Below are positions 27,510-35,791 of a stretch of DNA of 64,000 nt, piece after piece. How positions within the stretch are numbered: position 1 is the first letter of the stretch; the number at the start of each line of letters is the position of its first letter. The notes below the pieces were generated by a model, which was not told the origin of the DNA, made no database searches, and worked only from the letters and a program-made list of their open reading frames with translations. The position numbers and the translations under genes are program-made. The stretch comes from UBA5078 sp051252515 (GTDB taxonomy: Bacteria; Pseudomonadota; Gammaproteobacteria; Pseudomonadales; Pseudohongiellaceae), in the NCBI GenBank assembly GCA_051252515.1, contig JBPOFS010000002.1, forward strand, positions 744,001 through 808,000, read 5' to 3'.

Positions 27510-28586
27510 ATGACAAAGAAACGAATGGCTCTGTTTACGCTTTTAGGTTTCGCCACTATTTTACTGGTGGTCCGAGCACTATTGCCTTTCGCCGTGCAAC
27601 GCTATGTGAACAACGAGTTAAACCAATCACCAGATTATGAAAGCCGAATAGGAGATGTAGATCTCTCACTTTTTCGCGGAGCGTACAAAGTTGAGAACGT
27701 GACGATTAACAAAATTGAAGGGGACGTGCCAGTTGCCTTGTTCTCTGCTCGCAGTATTGAGTTTTCGGTTCTATGGAGCGCCTTGCTCCAAGGCGAGATT
27801 GTCAGTGAAATAGATTTTTATGACCCTGTTGTGAACATTGTCGACAGTGAAAATCCCCAAAGCCAACAGACGGGGGGCGAGGGAAGATGGTTGGCCATCA
27901 TGGATGATTTGGTGCTGTTAAGGATTGATCGCGCCACGGTACATAATGGAGAAGTACACTTTAGAAATTTTGACATCGAACCTCCAATGGATGCTTATGT
28001 AAGCCAAGTGAATGGCAGCGTGTTTAATCTCACGAATAGCAACGATTTGGAGCGGGTGTTAGTCGCTAGTATCGATCTTGAGGGCAAGGTCATGGAAACG
28101 GGAACGCTCAGCGCGCAAGTTGAGCTTGATCCATCGTCAGAAAAGCCCAGCTTTGATATAGACGCAAGGATGCTAGGCTTGCCCTTAATGAAGATCGATT
28201 CGCTTATAGCTACTTACGCACCCTTTGATGTTGAAGGCGGAGACCTGGATTTGGTCTTTGAACTGGAAGCCAAGGATGGCGCACTTGAGGGTTACTTCAA
28301 ACCCTTAATACACAATTTGGATGTGTTTCAATGGAGTGAGGACATCTTAGAGGATGGAGACAACCCCTTTCTAGCACTGTGGGAATCCCTGGTGGGTTTG
28401 ACTGGTGAGATTTTCGAGAATCAACCTGAAGATCAGGTGGCGACAGTCATTCCGGTAGAAGGGCGTATCGACAGTTTTGATGTTGGGCTTTTGGCAACCA
28501 TAGGGAACGTGTTGGAGAATGCCTTTATTCGAGCCTATCAGGCGCGGTTTGATCGTGACCCTGTCGACGAGCCTGCCCTAGATTAA
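27510..28586 (+). CDS. AsmA/DUF748-like periplasmic protein
   Basis: A 358-residue protein with one N-terminal transmembrane anchor (MALFTLLGFATILLVVRALLPF). The beta-rich body has VQRYVNNELNQSPDYESRIGDVDLSLFRGAY and FRNFDIEPPMDAYVSQVNGSV, typical of DUF748/AsmA-like proteins that form hydrophobic grooves for lipid movement between membranes. It is shorter than classical AsmA. It ends 3 bases from the convergent DUF2914-type gene. Confidence 0.72.
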   Translation: MTKKRMALFTLLGFATILLVVRALLPFAVQRYVNNELNQSPDYESRIGDVDLSLFRGAYKVENVTINKIEGDVPVALFSARSIEFSVLWSALLQGEIVSEIDFYDPVVNIVDSENPQSQQTGGEGRWLAIMDDLVLLRIDRATVHNGEVHFRNFDIEPPMDAYVSQVNGSVFNLTNSNDLERVLVASIDLEGKVMETGTLSAQVELDPSSEKPSFDIDARMLGLPLMKIDSLIATYAPFDVEGGDLDLVFELEAKDGALEGYFKPLIHNLDVFQWSEDILEDGDNPFLALWESLVGLTGEIFENQPEDQVATVIPVEGRIDSFDVGLLATIGNVLENAFIRAYQARFDRDPVDEPALD

Positions 28587-28589
28587 TCA

Positions 28590-29618
28590 CTACAGCGCTA
28601 TGACTTCGAAATCGAGGCGATGTAACAGTTGCCCTTGGGCCGTGAGAACATCTACCGTCCACAACCCTGCCGAGGGTTCAGGAAAATTGTTCTTCATTGA
28701 ATAAGTTCTATAGCCTTCCTCACGCCCGCCGGTAATCTGCGCCGCAATCGTTTCGGTATAACTCCCATGCTGCCATTTAAAGGCAATTTCTTGCGAAAGC
28801 CCCCAGGGTGCTTGTACAGCCACATAGGCATAGATCCCCTCTACTAATGCTGCTACAGACACTTGGCGCAGGGAGTCATCGGGTTCGTGATCCGTGACAC
28901 CGGTACTGATGACGGCGTTATTGACGTCTAACCCTGCAGCGGGAATGCTCGCTCGAAATAGCCAGATACAGATAGGAATGGCGCATAAGCCAACGACTAC
29001 TATGGCGCGATTTTTTGCGGTGTGTAGGCGTGGGAGTAGGTTGGGAATGGCAAGCATAAGCCAGATCACCAAAAACCCTAGTGCGAACATCAGAGATTTT
29101 TCGGTGGGCAACTTCAACACTATTGGCAGTATGACCAACGCAGAGACGAAGCAACATAATGCGTGAAATGCGAGGCTGACAATACGATGTTTGGAGATAT
29201 AGCGATCATACCAAGGGTCCACGGTACTAATGAGTGCCGCGAGAACAAATACACTGGTAAACATTATTTGACCGATGTCATCGCTGTGGGTAGCAGCAAA
29301 CAAGAACGGCAGAACGAAAAAGAATATTTCCTGTTGAATAGACTGGCTAATAAAATTAGACATATTGCCGCTAATTTTTGGATGCTCTTTAGCCAGCATA
29401 CGTTTCATCACAAAAGGCTCGGCCACGATCCAAGCCCATCCCATTAACGCCAATACGGCAATGCCTTGAGCCAATCCTTCTCCCCGTTGCACGAGGATGA
29501 AACTGGCCCAGCCGAACCCAAAACTGACAAAAGGTAGGAGCCAGAAATGTCGGTCTAGAAATTGCTCGCAAGCTGTAATCACAGACTCGACAGGCGTAGC
29601 GAGTGGTTGTTGGATCAT
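28590..29618 (-). CDS. Polytopic membrane protein with C-terminal DUF2914-like domain
   Basis: A 342-residue protein. The N-terminal two thirds hold about eight transmembrane helices in the DUF5924-like pattern (HFWLLPFVSFGFGWASF, GNMSNFISQSIQQEIFFFVLPFL). The last 110 residues are a periplasmic beta domain (VAVQAPWGLSQEIAFKWQHG, TYSMKNNFPEPSAGLWTVDVLT) of the DUF2914 kind, which is often fused to such membrane parts. Function unknown. It lies upstream of the yqj-like copy-2 operon in direction of transcription only after a 33-base gap, so it may be its last gene. Confidence 0.7.
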   Translation of the reverse strand: MIQQPLATPVESVITACEQFLDRHFWLLPFVSFGFGWASFILVQRGEGLAQGIAVLALMGWAWIVAEPFVMKRMLAKEHPKISGNMSNFISQSIQQEIFFFVLPFLFAATHSDDIGQIMFTSVFVLAALISTVDPWYDRYISKHRIVSLAFHALCCFVSALVILPIVLKLPTEKSLMFALGFLVIWLMLAIPNLLPRLHTAKNRAIVVVGLCAIPICIWLFRASIPAAGLDVNNAVISTGVTDHEPDDSLRQVSVAALVEGIYAYVAVQAPWGLSQEIAFKWQHGSYTETIAAQITGGREEGYRTYSMKNNFPEPSAGLWTVDVLTAQGQLLHRLDFEVIAL

Positions 29619-29651
29619 GGTCTCCTTAGGGGGATGTTTGCGGTGACGCAG

Positions 29652-29897
29652 CTATTGCTGGCGATCGCGTCGCTTGTTACGTCGTAAGCTTAAGTGGCTC
29701 AACAAGAAAGGAAGGCCTTCACCGACAGCCCAAAGACACAACTGAGGCCGACGTAGGATGAAACGCATCACCGCACTGCTCGGTTTTATCGAATCAACTA
29801 GCGGGGTGTCTTTAGGCATTGCTTGCATAAAGACGAGGCGCTGAGCCTGTAGTCGTAGTAATAATATTTCGTGCTGTAACTGCAGAGACTTTTTCAT
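29652..29897 (-). CDS. Small basic YqjK-position protein, copy 2
   Basis: An 81-residue protein beginning MKKSLQLQHEILLLRLQAQR. Its ATG at 29897 overlaps the upstream TGA (ATGA), indicating coupled translation; ATG 29909 is an alternative. The C-terminus is basic (RRNKRRDRQQ) after a moderately hydrophobic stretch. It is third in a DUF883/YqjE operon, which is the yqjK position. There is little direct similarity to copy 1 at 24896. Confidence 0.55.
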   Translation of the reverse strand: MKKSLQLQHEILLLRLQAQRLVFMQAMPKDTPLVDSIKPSSAVMRFILRRPQLCLWAVGEGLPFLLSHLSLRRNKRRDRQQ

Positions 29898-30274
29898 GGC
29901 TGTAGCCATTGTTTTAGCAATGCAAAGTCGGCTGCAAACTCTTTGCGAGAATCATCGAAAGCTTTTTGCTTTTGCGTCGACATTTTTTGCAGGTAGTAAG
30001 CGACGAGCGCAGTACTAATCGCAAAAAACCCCAATAGCATTGCAATGCTAAGGACCCTAAATGAGGTGTCCCAGCTAAGCACTAACACAAGGGCGGCCAG
30101 GCTTAGCAATGTGCAAAGAAATAGTGTGAACCCGATGCATAGCAGAACGAGCATCTTTTGCAGACGGCTCTTCTCTTGCTCCCATTCTACCTGCAGCAAT
30201 TGGAGGTGCAGGCTAAACTGGGCAAGAACGGCCTGTAAGTTTGCCTGCATCACAAGTTCGGGTGTTTCGCTCAT
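29894..30274 (-). CDS. YqjE-like membrane protein, copy 2
   Basis: A 126-residue protein starting at ATG 30274 (MSETPELVMQANLQAVLAQF), which overlaps the DUF883 stop as ATGA. The longer upstream frame would run through that gene and is rejected. An N-terminal helix precedes two transmembrane helices (KMLVLLCIGFTLFLCTLLSLAALVLVL and RVLSIAMLLGFFAISTALVAYYL). This is the same order as copy 1 at 24441. Confidence 0.72.
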   Translation of the reverse strand: MSETPELVMQANLQAVLAQFSLHLQLLQVEWEQEKSRLQKMLVLLCIGFTLFLCTLLSLAALVLVLSWDTSFRVLSIAMLLGFFAISTALVAYYLQKMSTQKQKAFDDSRKEFAADFALLKQWLQP

Positions 30275-30576
30275 CTGCGAGAGATCACCAAGCCGAGTAA
30301 TAGGCCAATGGCAGCGCCAATACCAACGGCTTTCCACGGCTCGTCATGCACTTCTTGGTCAAGTTTAGTGGCGGTCTTACGCGCTTGTTTCTCTAGATCA
30401 TCTTTGATGTCTACAACGGAGCTTTTAGCTTCGTTCACTCGGTCGTGAAGTTTGCTTGTGACGGCTTTGAGTTCGTCGCCAGAAAGGTCTTTGGCGACGT
30501 GCAACAGACTGTCGATATCGGCCAATAAATTTTCGAACTCATTAGACAAAGTGGAGCTTTTTACTTTGCTTTTCAT
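30271..30576 (-). CDS. DUF883 (ElaB/YqjD-like) membrane-anchored protein, copy 2
   Basis: A 101-residue protein with AAGGTAG before ATG 30576. Residues 8-75 form an amphipathic helix (LADIDSLLHVAKDLSGDELKAV, KQARKTATKLDQEVHDEPWKAVG), followed by a transmembrane glycine-rich end (IGAAIGLLLGLVISRR). The DEPWKAVGIGAAIGLLLGL segment is a strong ElaB/YqjD/DUF883 signature. It is closer to E. coli ElaB/YqjD than copy 1. Confidence 0.85.
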   Translation of the reverse strand: MKSKVKSSTLSNEFENLLADIDSLLHVAKDLSGDELKAVTSKLHDRVNEAKSSVVDIKDDLEKQARKTATKLDQEVHDEPWKAVGIGAAIGLLLGLVISRR

Positions 30577-30598
30577 AGTGTACTACCTTGTTGGTGGT

Positions 30599-31099
30599 TT
30601 AACGTAGGCTGATGTCGTTGCCGATAACCGTTACTGCTGTTCCAGGATTAATGCCCTGTGCATTGGCAATAGTAACAACACGTTGACCGCCGCCTTCCAT
30701 GTCGATGCTCACTTCAAAATATGAGGTGCCATTGCGATCTTTCTCAAGCTTATTGCCTAAAACGGCACCGCCGATTACGCCCGCTACCGTGGCTAACTTT
30801 TTGCCGTCACCGCCGCCTACTTGATTGCCAGCGACACCGCCTACTAAGCCGCCAATGACGCCGCCAACACCGGTAGAGGTGCCTTGGTTGGCTACTGCCG
30901 TGACTGAGCGCACTATGCCGCAAGAAGCGCAGACCAAGGTTTCGTTTGTTGATGACGAAGTTGAGGCTGATGTTGATGTTGATGTTGAAGTCTCAGTGCT
31001 AGTGTCGGCACTTGGGCTAGGGCTTGGAGAGCATGCTGCAAGGCCGAGTGTCGCTAATACTATGATCAAGCTGGTTTTTATCTTTTGTATTCTTAACAT
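30599..31099 (-). CDS. Glycine-zipper outer-membrane lipoprotein (SlyB/17-kDa-antigen-like)
   Basis: A 166-residue lipoprotein with lipobox LAAC (Cys23). Next is a low-complexity Ser/Thr linker (residues 33-51, TSTETSTSTSTSASTSSS). Then a glycine-zipper 2TM domain (about 75-115, GVGGVIGGLVGGVAGNQVGGG...GVIGGAVLGNKLEK) and a C-terminal beta region with VTIANAQGINPGTAVTVIGNDI. This is the Rickettsia 17-kDa/SlyB type. It probably helps outer-membrane stability. Its promoter region is shared with the first Crp/Fnr gene and includes an 18-bp inverted repeat. Confidence 0.8.
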   Translation of the reverse strand: MLRIQKIKTSLIIVLATLGLAACSPSPSPSADTSTETSTSTSTSASTSSSTNETLVCASCGIVRSVTAVANQGTSTGVGGVIGGLVGGVAGNQVGGGDGKKLATVAGVIGGAVLGNKLEKDRNGTSYFEVSIDMEGGGQRVVTIANAQGINPGTAVTVIGNDISLR

Positions 31100-31174
31100 T
31101 TTGGGTACCGATAATTAGGTTTGGAAAAAGAATAGGGGAACGATTAGAAGCGTACTCTATATGGCAAATCCTAT

Positions 31175-31192
31175 CTGTGCGTTACAGCACAG
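31175..31192. promoter_or_regulatory. 18-bp inverted repeat, putative Crp/Fnr operator 1
   Basis: CTGTGCGTTACAGCACAG is a perfect 6+6 inverted repeat with a 6-base spacer between the divergent lipoprotein and Crp/Fnr genes. Related sites lie at 32079 and 32848. Confidence 0.6.
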
Positions 31193-31333
31193 AGGTCATT
31201 AATAAGTGCGAGTCTCTAGTCGATAAGCGCGCTATCTATAGAAGAGGCTTTAGTGCTACTGTGTATGGCATCGTACGTACTGAGTTGCTCAATATGGGGC
31301 GTTCCGAGTGCTTTGCCTGCCTTCGAGACCATA

Positions 31334-32071
31334 ATGCCAAATCTGCGTCCTACCGATCTTTGCCCTGAACAAAATCACCTCGTTGCCGCGCTGCCCAATG
31401 CCGTTAGATCTCGTCTTGAAGGACATTTTCAGGAGATCGAGCTCGTCTTAGGGGATGTCCTGTATGAATCGGGTACGACGATGCGGCACGTGGTGTTCCC
31501 TACCAACTCCATTGTGTCACTACTCTATGTCATGGAGGACGGGAGCTCGGCGGAGATCGCAGTCGTTGGCAAAGAAGGGGTGGTCGGGATATCGCTCTTT
31601 ATGGGCGGCGAGAGCACTGTGAGCAGGGCCGTTGTACAAAGCGCCGGTTGGGGTTACAAAGTGGCGGCCAAGTCGGTAAAGGAAGAGTTTAATCGTCATA
31701 CCGAAATGATGGTGTTGTTTCTAAGGTATACCCAATCGCTCATCACTCAAATGGCACAAACAGCCGTCTGTAATCGCCATCACAGTATCGATCAGCAACT
31801 ATGTCGTTGGCTCTTATTGTCGCTAGATAGATTAAACAGCAATCAATTGGTGATGACGCAAGAGCTCATAGCCAATATGTTAGGTGTTAGGCGTGAAGGT
31901 GTTACCGAAGCGGCTGGAAAACTGCAGGACTTAGGGGTGATCTCTTATCGTCGAGGCGTGATATTGATTATTGATCGTGCCAATTTAGAAAGACTGAGCT
32001 GCGAATGTTATCGGGTAGTCAAGAAAGAGTCCGATCGCCTTCTGGATTATTTGCCGACTAGCACCTTGTAG
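31334..32071 (+). CDS. Crp/Fnr-family transcriptional regulator 1
   Basis: About 245 residues if translation starts at ATG 31334 (MPNLRPTDLCPEQNHLVAAL). The frame is open further upstream but that part looks non-coding. The N-terminal cupin-like sensor has LVLGDVLYESGTTMRHVVFPTNSIVSLL and VVGKEGVVGISLFMGG. The C-terminus is a HTH_Crp_2 winged helix (MTQELIANMLGVRREGVTEAAGKL). The cAMP-contact residues of Crp are not evident. A Cys-x-Cys-Tyr motif (LSCECYRVV) closes the domain. It is 46 bases upstream of a paralogue. Confidence 0.85.
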   Translation: MPNLRPTDLCPEQNHLVAALPNAVRSRLEGHFQEIELVLGDVLYESGTTMRHVVFPTNSIVSLLYVMEDGSSAEIAVVGKEGVVGISLFMGGESTVSRAVVQSAGWGYKVAAKSVKEEFNRHTEMMVLFLRYTQSLITQMAQTAVCNRHHSIDQQLCRWLLLSLDRLNSNQLVMTQELIANMLGVRREGVTEAAGKLQDLGVISYRRGVILIIDRANLERLSCECYRVVKKESDRLLDYLPTSTL

Positions 32072-32078
32072 CGAGCCC

Positions 32079-32096
32079 CTGTGTCCTAGCGCACAG
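32079..32096. promoter_or_regulatory. 18-bp inverted repeat, putative Crp/Fnr operator 2
   Basis: CTGTGTCCTAGCGCACAG, one mismatch from a perfect 6+6 inverted repeat, sits between the two Crp/Fnr genes, 22 bases before the second start codon. Confidence 0.55.
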
Positions 32097-32117
32097 ACCA
32101 TACCTGATCCCCCTCTT

Positions 32118-32840
32118 ATGCTAGTCGCCTTCATTAATGCCTTACTGGCTTCTGGGCGAATCCTTATCATCAATCACAACGATCTTTTTCAAGTGCTGCC
32201 GCAGAATTTGCAGGATGAACTCGCGTCTATGGGGCAGGTGATCAGCCTTGAGCCTGGCGATGTATTGTGTGATGGGAGCGAGGAGTCGCGCTATCTGTAC
32301 TTTCCTCTCTCGGGTTGTGTGTCGCTAGTAGCTTCGATCGATGGCCATGCCTCGATGGGAATGGCCTTGATAGGGAAAGAGGGAGTGTTAGATGCGACGC
32401 TATTGGCTGGTATCTCAACAGTGCCGATTAGGATGGTTGTGCAAGAGGCAGGCTCCGCATTTAGGGTGTCGGCGCAAGCCCTGCAAGCGCAGCCTGAGAT
32501 TAGCGCCATGTTGAGCAGGATGACGACGCAATCCATGTCTCTACTATTAGCGCTGTTTGCCAACACGGCTGTCTGTGCAAGCTTCCATGCGTTGAGACCG
32601 CGCTTAGCGAAACACTTATTAGCGGTACACGACCGGATCGAGTCCGATAGTTTTCATATGACCCACCAGGGCCTTGCTGATTTGTTAGGGGTTCGTCGTA
32701 GCGCTGTCAGTATTGCCGCGCATTTTTTGCAGCAGGAGAACTGTATTCGTTATTCCCGCGGCAATATCACCATTACCGATCGTAAGGCGTTAGAGGCGAA
32801 TTCTTGTCTCTGCTATCGGGCCATCAAGGGTGAAAACTAA
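32118..32840 (+). CDS. Crp/Fnr-family transcriptional regulator 2
   Basis: A 240-residue paralogue of the upstream gene. The sensor has ISLEPGDVLCDGSEESRYLYFPLSGCVSLV and LIGKEGVLDATLLAG. The helix-turn-helix is MTHQGLADLLGVRRSAVSIAAHFLQQ, and the final helix again carries Cys-x-Cys-Tyr (NSCLCYRAI). The recognition helices of the two proteins are similar (LGVRRxxV), so they may bind the same 18-bp site. The start could be ATG 32118 or a downstream codon; the segment before NHNDLFQVLP is not conserved with copy 1. Confidence 0.83.
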   Translation: MLVAFINALLASGRILIINHNDLFQVLPQNLQDELASMGQVISLEPGDVLCDGSEESRYLYFPLSGCVSLVASIDGHASMGMALIGKEGVLDATLLAGISTVPIRMVVQEAGSAFRVSAQALQAQPEISAMLSRMTTQSMSLLLALFANTAVCASFHALRPRLAKHLLAVHDRIESDSFHMTHQGLADLLGVRRSAVSIAAHFLQQENCIRYSRGNITITDRKALEANSCLCYRAIKGEN

Positions 32841-32847
32841 TAGTTAT

Positions 32848-32865
32848 ATGTACGCTGTAGCACAG
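32848..32865. promoter_or_regulatory. Putative Crp/Fnr operator 3 before the entericidin-like gene
   Basis: ATGTACGCTGTAGCACAG keeps the right half-site GCACAG exactly and four of six bases of the left half. It lies about 90 bases before the small lipoprotein start. Confidence 0.45.
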
Positions 32866-32956
32866 ACGCGCTCTAGGCAAAGTCGCTATATTTACGAGTA
32901 AGTCGTAGCAGTTCGCTATGTCGCTTCACTCACCTTTTGTTTAGAAAGAGACTCGT

Positions 32957-33118
32957 ATGAAATATTTGGCATTTTTGATGTTGCTTGGCACTTTAAGTTT
33001 AACGGCTTGTAACGACGGTGGCGCTGAGAACATAGGCGAAGAGATTGATAAGGCGGCTACAGATATCGGCAATGCGATTGAAGATGCTTGTGAAGAAGTG
33101 ACTGATAGCAATTGCTAA
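32957..33118 (+). CDS. Entericidin-like small lipoprotein
   Basis: A 53-residue lipoprotein, too short for standard ORF lists. ATG 32957 is preceded by GAAAGAG. The signal peptide ends in LTAC (lipidated Cys20). The mature part is short and acidic with GEEIDKAATDIGNAIEDACEE, the amphipathic pattern of EcnA/EcnB entericidins. Those are stress-induced toxin/antidote lipoproteins; only one is present here. A putative Crp/Fnr site upstream suggests control by the neighbouring regulators. Confidence 0.78.
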   Translation: MKYLAFLMLLGTLSLTACNDGGAENIGEEIDKAATDIGNAIEDACEEVTDSNC

Positions 33119-33125
33119 GACGTGG

Positions 33126-33983
33126 CTAGAATAAATGTTCGTAGAGGCGCCGTGCGAGGCTTCTACGAGTACCTGCAATACTGCCATTCAACTCTTGTTC
33201 TATGGTATTCAAAATTTCCAACCTAGGTAGTTCCATTCCTTGCCCAGATCGACCGATGGTCATGTAAAACTCACAACCCACGGTAGTAGAGAACCCTACT
33301 TCTTTAAGCTGTATGAGTCCGAGATCATTGAGGTCTTTGATGAGTAATCTAAAGGAATGGGGTACAAAACACCACGCATGCAAATCGACATAATGAGTTG
33401 AGGCGTTGTGAATATTCTGCCGCGCGGACTCCAACGTGTGCACAAGCTCGAACTGACCAACACTGCCTGATTGCCAAGCTCGTTGACCGTTCATGCTGAC
33501 AACATTGAGGAAGTAATCGGCGGCGGCGCCTGGGGTGTGGATTTTATGTTTCTCGATATGGCTATCAATTATTTGGCTGATGGACGTAATGGGGCGGTAG
33601 TGATCAAAGCAATAGCGTTTGTCGGGAATCACTAGTGATAAAACGCCGCCTTCTTTTAGTACTTCATCGCAACTATTAATGAAGCCGATTAGGTCTGGCG
33701 TGTGCTCAATAACGTGCGATGCAATGATCCAATCGTAATGTTTTTTCTTGCCTGTTAGGTCTGCATAGGATTGGCCAGACCACACATAGTCCACCTCTTC
33801 AATCTGATCGGCTTTCACTGGCTGGCCTTGATACTTGGCGAGTAATCCGGCTTTGCTGGCGTGATCGATTATCTCTACGTTGAAGCCATTTCTTTTGGGT
33901 GCGACTGGGTTCTCAAACGGACCTACTTCGATGCCCACTCCTGCTTGGTTAAGATGTTGTAGGATTTTATCGTTTCTATTCAT
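33126..33983 (-). CDS. SAM-dependent methyltransferase
   Basis: About 285 residues from ATG 33983 (MNRNDKILQHLNQAGVGIEVGPFENPV). The frame is open further upstream but runs into the haloacid dehalogenase gene on the same strand in another frame, so that part is not coding. The class I fold is shown by GIEVGPFENP (motif I region), NVEIIDHAS (acidic loop end) and DWIIASHVIEHTPDLIGFINSCDEVLKEGGVLSLVIPDKR (Methyltransf_11). Similar proteins usually sit among glycosyltransferases and modify glycans or lipids; here there is no such context. The substrate is unknown. Confidence 0.75.
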   Translation of the reverse strand: MNRNDKILQHLNQAGVGIEVGPFENPVAPKRNGFNVEIIDHASKAGLLAKYQGQPVKADQIEEVDYVWSGQSYADLTGKKKHYDWIIASHVIEHTPDLIGFINSCDEVLKEGGVLSLVIPDKRYCFDHYRPITSISQIIDSHIEKHKIHTPGAAADYFLNVVSMNGQRAWQSGSVGQFELVHTLESARQNIHNASTHYVDLHAWCFVPHSFRLLIKDLNDLGLIQLKEVGFSTTVGCEFYMTIGRSGQGMELPRLEILNTIEQELNGSIAGTRRSLARRLYEHLF

Positions 33984-34138
33984 GAGGTTGCCGGTGCAAT
34001 CAGGTTGTGAGGGATTTATTCCCACAGATGATGCAGTGAAAACCTGGGCCTGTCTATCGTTTTCGGGAATTTGGCGGGAGGGATCAATAGGGGAGGTGTT
34101 ACGGAGTGCACATGGATAATATTGAACACTCCGCGGGC

Positions 34139-34921
34139 TTACTTTAGTTGATCGAGTAATTGCCCTAAGTTTTGCACTACGTAGTCTGGTCGTGCTGTCA
34201 GCGGGTACAGCACAGTGCCTGGGCGTTGAATAAAGGCTGTCTGTAGGCCTACCGCTTTTGCTCCGGCGAGATCCCATGCGTGGGCAGCCACCATCAACAC
34301 TTCTTCTGGGGCCACACCTAGCTCTTCTAATACCCATTCGTAAGTGCGGGCATCAGGTTTAAATGCTTGCACGTCTTCTACGCTGTAGCGGTGCTCGAAA
34401 TACTGAGTTAGGCCGGCGTATTCAAATTGTGCGGCCACGCCGTTATTCGAGGAGTTTGTCAGGCTTACTATTTTATAGCCCTTATCCTTGAGTGCTTGCA
34501 GGCTAGGTGCTACATCTGGATACGCTGGCAATTTAGTGATGGTCTCCACGATGGCCTTGCGGGCTTGTTCGGGCGTGACTTCGATGCCTTGTGCCTCGGC
34601 CACCATCATTAAGGCTGCGGCGCCTATCTGCCCAAAGTCATGGTAGTCATTACTGAGTGTGTCGACTAAGGAGTAATGCAGCATTGTTGAAAACCACAGT
34701 GGGAGAAGGTCTTCTCGGCCTTGTAGTGCTTGCCCCACCGAGTTTCGAAGTGGCGCGAGGTCTAATAGTGTTTCATTGACGTCGAAAATAATGACTTTAG
34801 GGGCAGGCATAACCGTGTGCTCCTGTGCGTAAACGGAATTAGAAAGCGTAATAGTGCCCAGCACTAGCAGCGCGCAGGCAAGGTTTGAACGTAGGGCTTT
34901 TAGCGTGTGTCGATACTTCAT
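34139..34921 (-). CDS. Haloacid dehalogenase type II with a signal peptide
   Basis: A 260-residue protein starting at ATG 34921, with AAGGA 5 bases upstream. A Sec signal peptide (CALLVLGTITLSNSVYA-QE) precedes a complete HAD domain: nucleophile Asp in VIIFDVNETLLDL, motif II Ser/Thr in VSLTNSSNNG, the Lys in AFKPDARTYEW and motif IV in MVAAHAWDLAGAK. These match L-2-haloacid dehalogenases, which are normally cytoplasmic. An exported copy would act in the periplasm. It follows the TetR gene by 35 bases. Confidence 0.82.
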   Translation of the reverse strand: MKYRHTLKALRSNLACALLVLGTITLSNSVYAQEHTVMPAPKVIIFDVNETLLDLAPLRNSVGQALQGREDLLPLWFSTMLHYSLVDTLSNDYHDFGQIGAAALMMVAEAQGIEVTPEQARKAIVETITKLPAYPDVAPSLQALKDKGYKIVSLTNSSNNGVAAQFEYAGLTQYFEHRYSVEDVQAFKPDARTYEWVLEELGVAPEEVLMVAAHAWDLAGAKAVGLQTAFIQRPGTVLYPLTARPDYVVQNLGQLLDQLK

Positions 34922-34956
34922 TTGAATCCTTTTTGGCTCAGTGAAATAAATATTTA

Positions 34957-35538
34957 TCAAACGATGGATTGTTTAGCGGTATTGGCGATGCTTCTTAGAG
35001 CGCCTTCGTTTAGTGTCCCGCGGCCTAATACTCGAATGGCGACAAGGTTTGCTAATAGGGCGTTGGCGGTGGCCTCGGGGTTTAGCTCTGTGCGAATCAT
35101 TCCGCGGACTTGACCTACTTCGATGCAGCGTCTGAAAAACGCCTCGATCTCACGTATGCCGTTTCTGATGATTCCTGCTACATGCTCGTCGTGGTTGCTT
35201 ATCTCCGATGCGGAGTTAATCAAGAAGCAGCCTTTCTTTTCTGTGTCCGCCAAGGTGTCGGTCACAAGGGTGTCGAAAAAGTTGAAGATAGCCTGCTTGG
35301 GGTTGTTCAGCGCTTCTAGTTCGGCTAGCCGTGTACGGCGTCTATCGCGGTCATACTTCACTAACACTGTTTCGAATAGGGCTTGTTTGCCTCCGAAAGC
35401 ATTGTAGAGGCTGCCGCGGTTCACGCCGGTGCCTTTAATAAGGTCCGCGATAGACGTGGATTTGAAGCCCTTTTTCCAGAACACCTGCATGGCTTTGTTC
35501 AGGGCGAGCTCTTCATCGAATGATTTTTCCCAAGGCAC
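34957..35538 (-). CDS. TetR/AcrR-family regulator
   Basis: A 193-residue regulator starting at GTG 35538, which has AGAGGAA 7 bases upstream; the longer upstream frame has no such site. The HTH is FKSTSIADLIKGTGVNRGSLYNAF, followed by a TetR_C-like domain with KKGCFLINSASEIS. This is the YcdC/YxaF-like subgroup that often senses small electrophiles or xenobiotics. A perfect 7+7 palindrome upstream is the likely operator. It is first in an operon with the exported haloacid dehalogenase and divergent from an SDR gene. Confidence 0.85.
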   Translation of the reverse strand: MPWEKSFDEELALNKAMQVFWKKGFKSTSIADLIKGTGVNRGSLYNAFGGKQALFETVLVKYDRDRRRTRLAELEALNNPKQAIFNFFDTLVTDTLADTEKKGCFLINSASEISNHDEHVAGIIRNGIREIEAFFRRCIEVGQVRGMIRTELNPEATANALLANLVAIRVLGRGTLNEGALRSIANTAKQSIV

Positions 35539-35579
35539 TTTGTACTTCCTCTGTGATGATAGGGGTAATTTATAACATG

Positions 35580-35599
35580 TTTGTACTGACTGGTACAAA
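35580..35599. promoter_or_regulatory. Perfect inverted repeat, putative TetR operator
   Basis: TTTGTACTGACTGGTACAAA has two 7-base arms and a 6-base centre. It lies 41 bases before the TetR start codon in the region divergent to the SDR gene. Confidence 0.65.
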
Positions 35600-35791
35600 C
35601 TAATTTCCTTGGGATGTTTTTTTGACAGATAGTCTATATTGGCCAATATAGGCAGTTAATGTGTGTATTTCTGTAATTTTAACGAATAATAATGCGGAAT
35701 AATATCGATTGTGTTGACTGAGTGGTCTAAACAAAGATAGTCTGATTTTCGTATTGATATTGAGGCTAGGGATGTGCGTGGAGTTATTGGG

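Noticed and set aside
33984..34337. N-terminal extension of the methyltransferase frame
   Set aside because: It overlaps the haloacid dehalogenase in another frame and has RRS-rich, non-coding-like composition; the methyltransferase starts at 33983.
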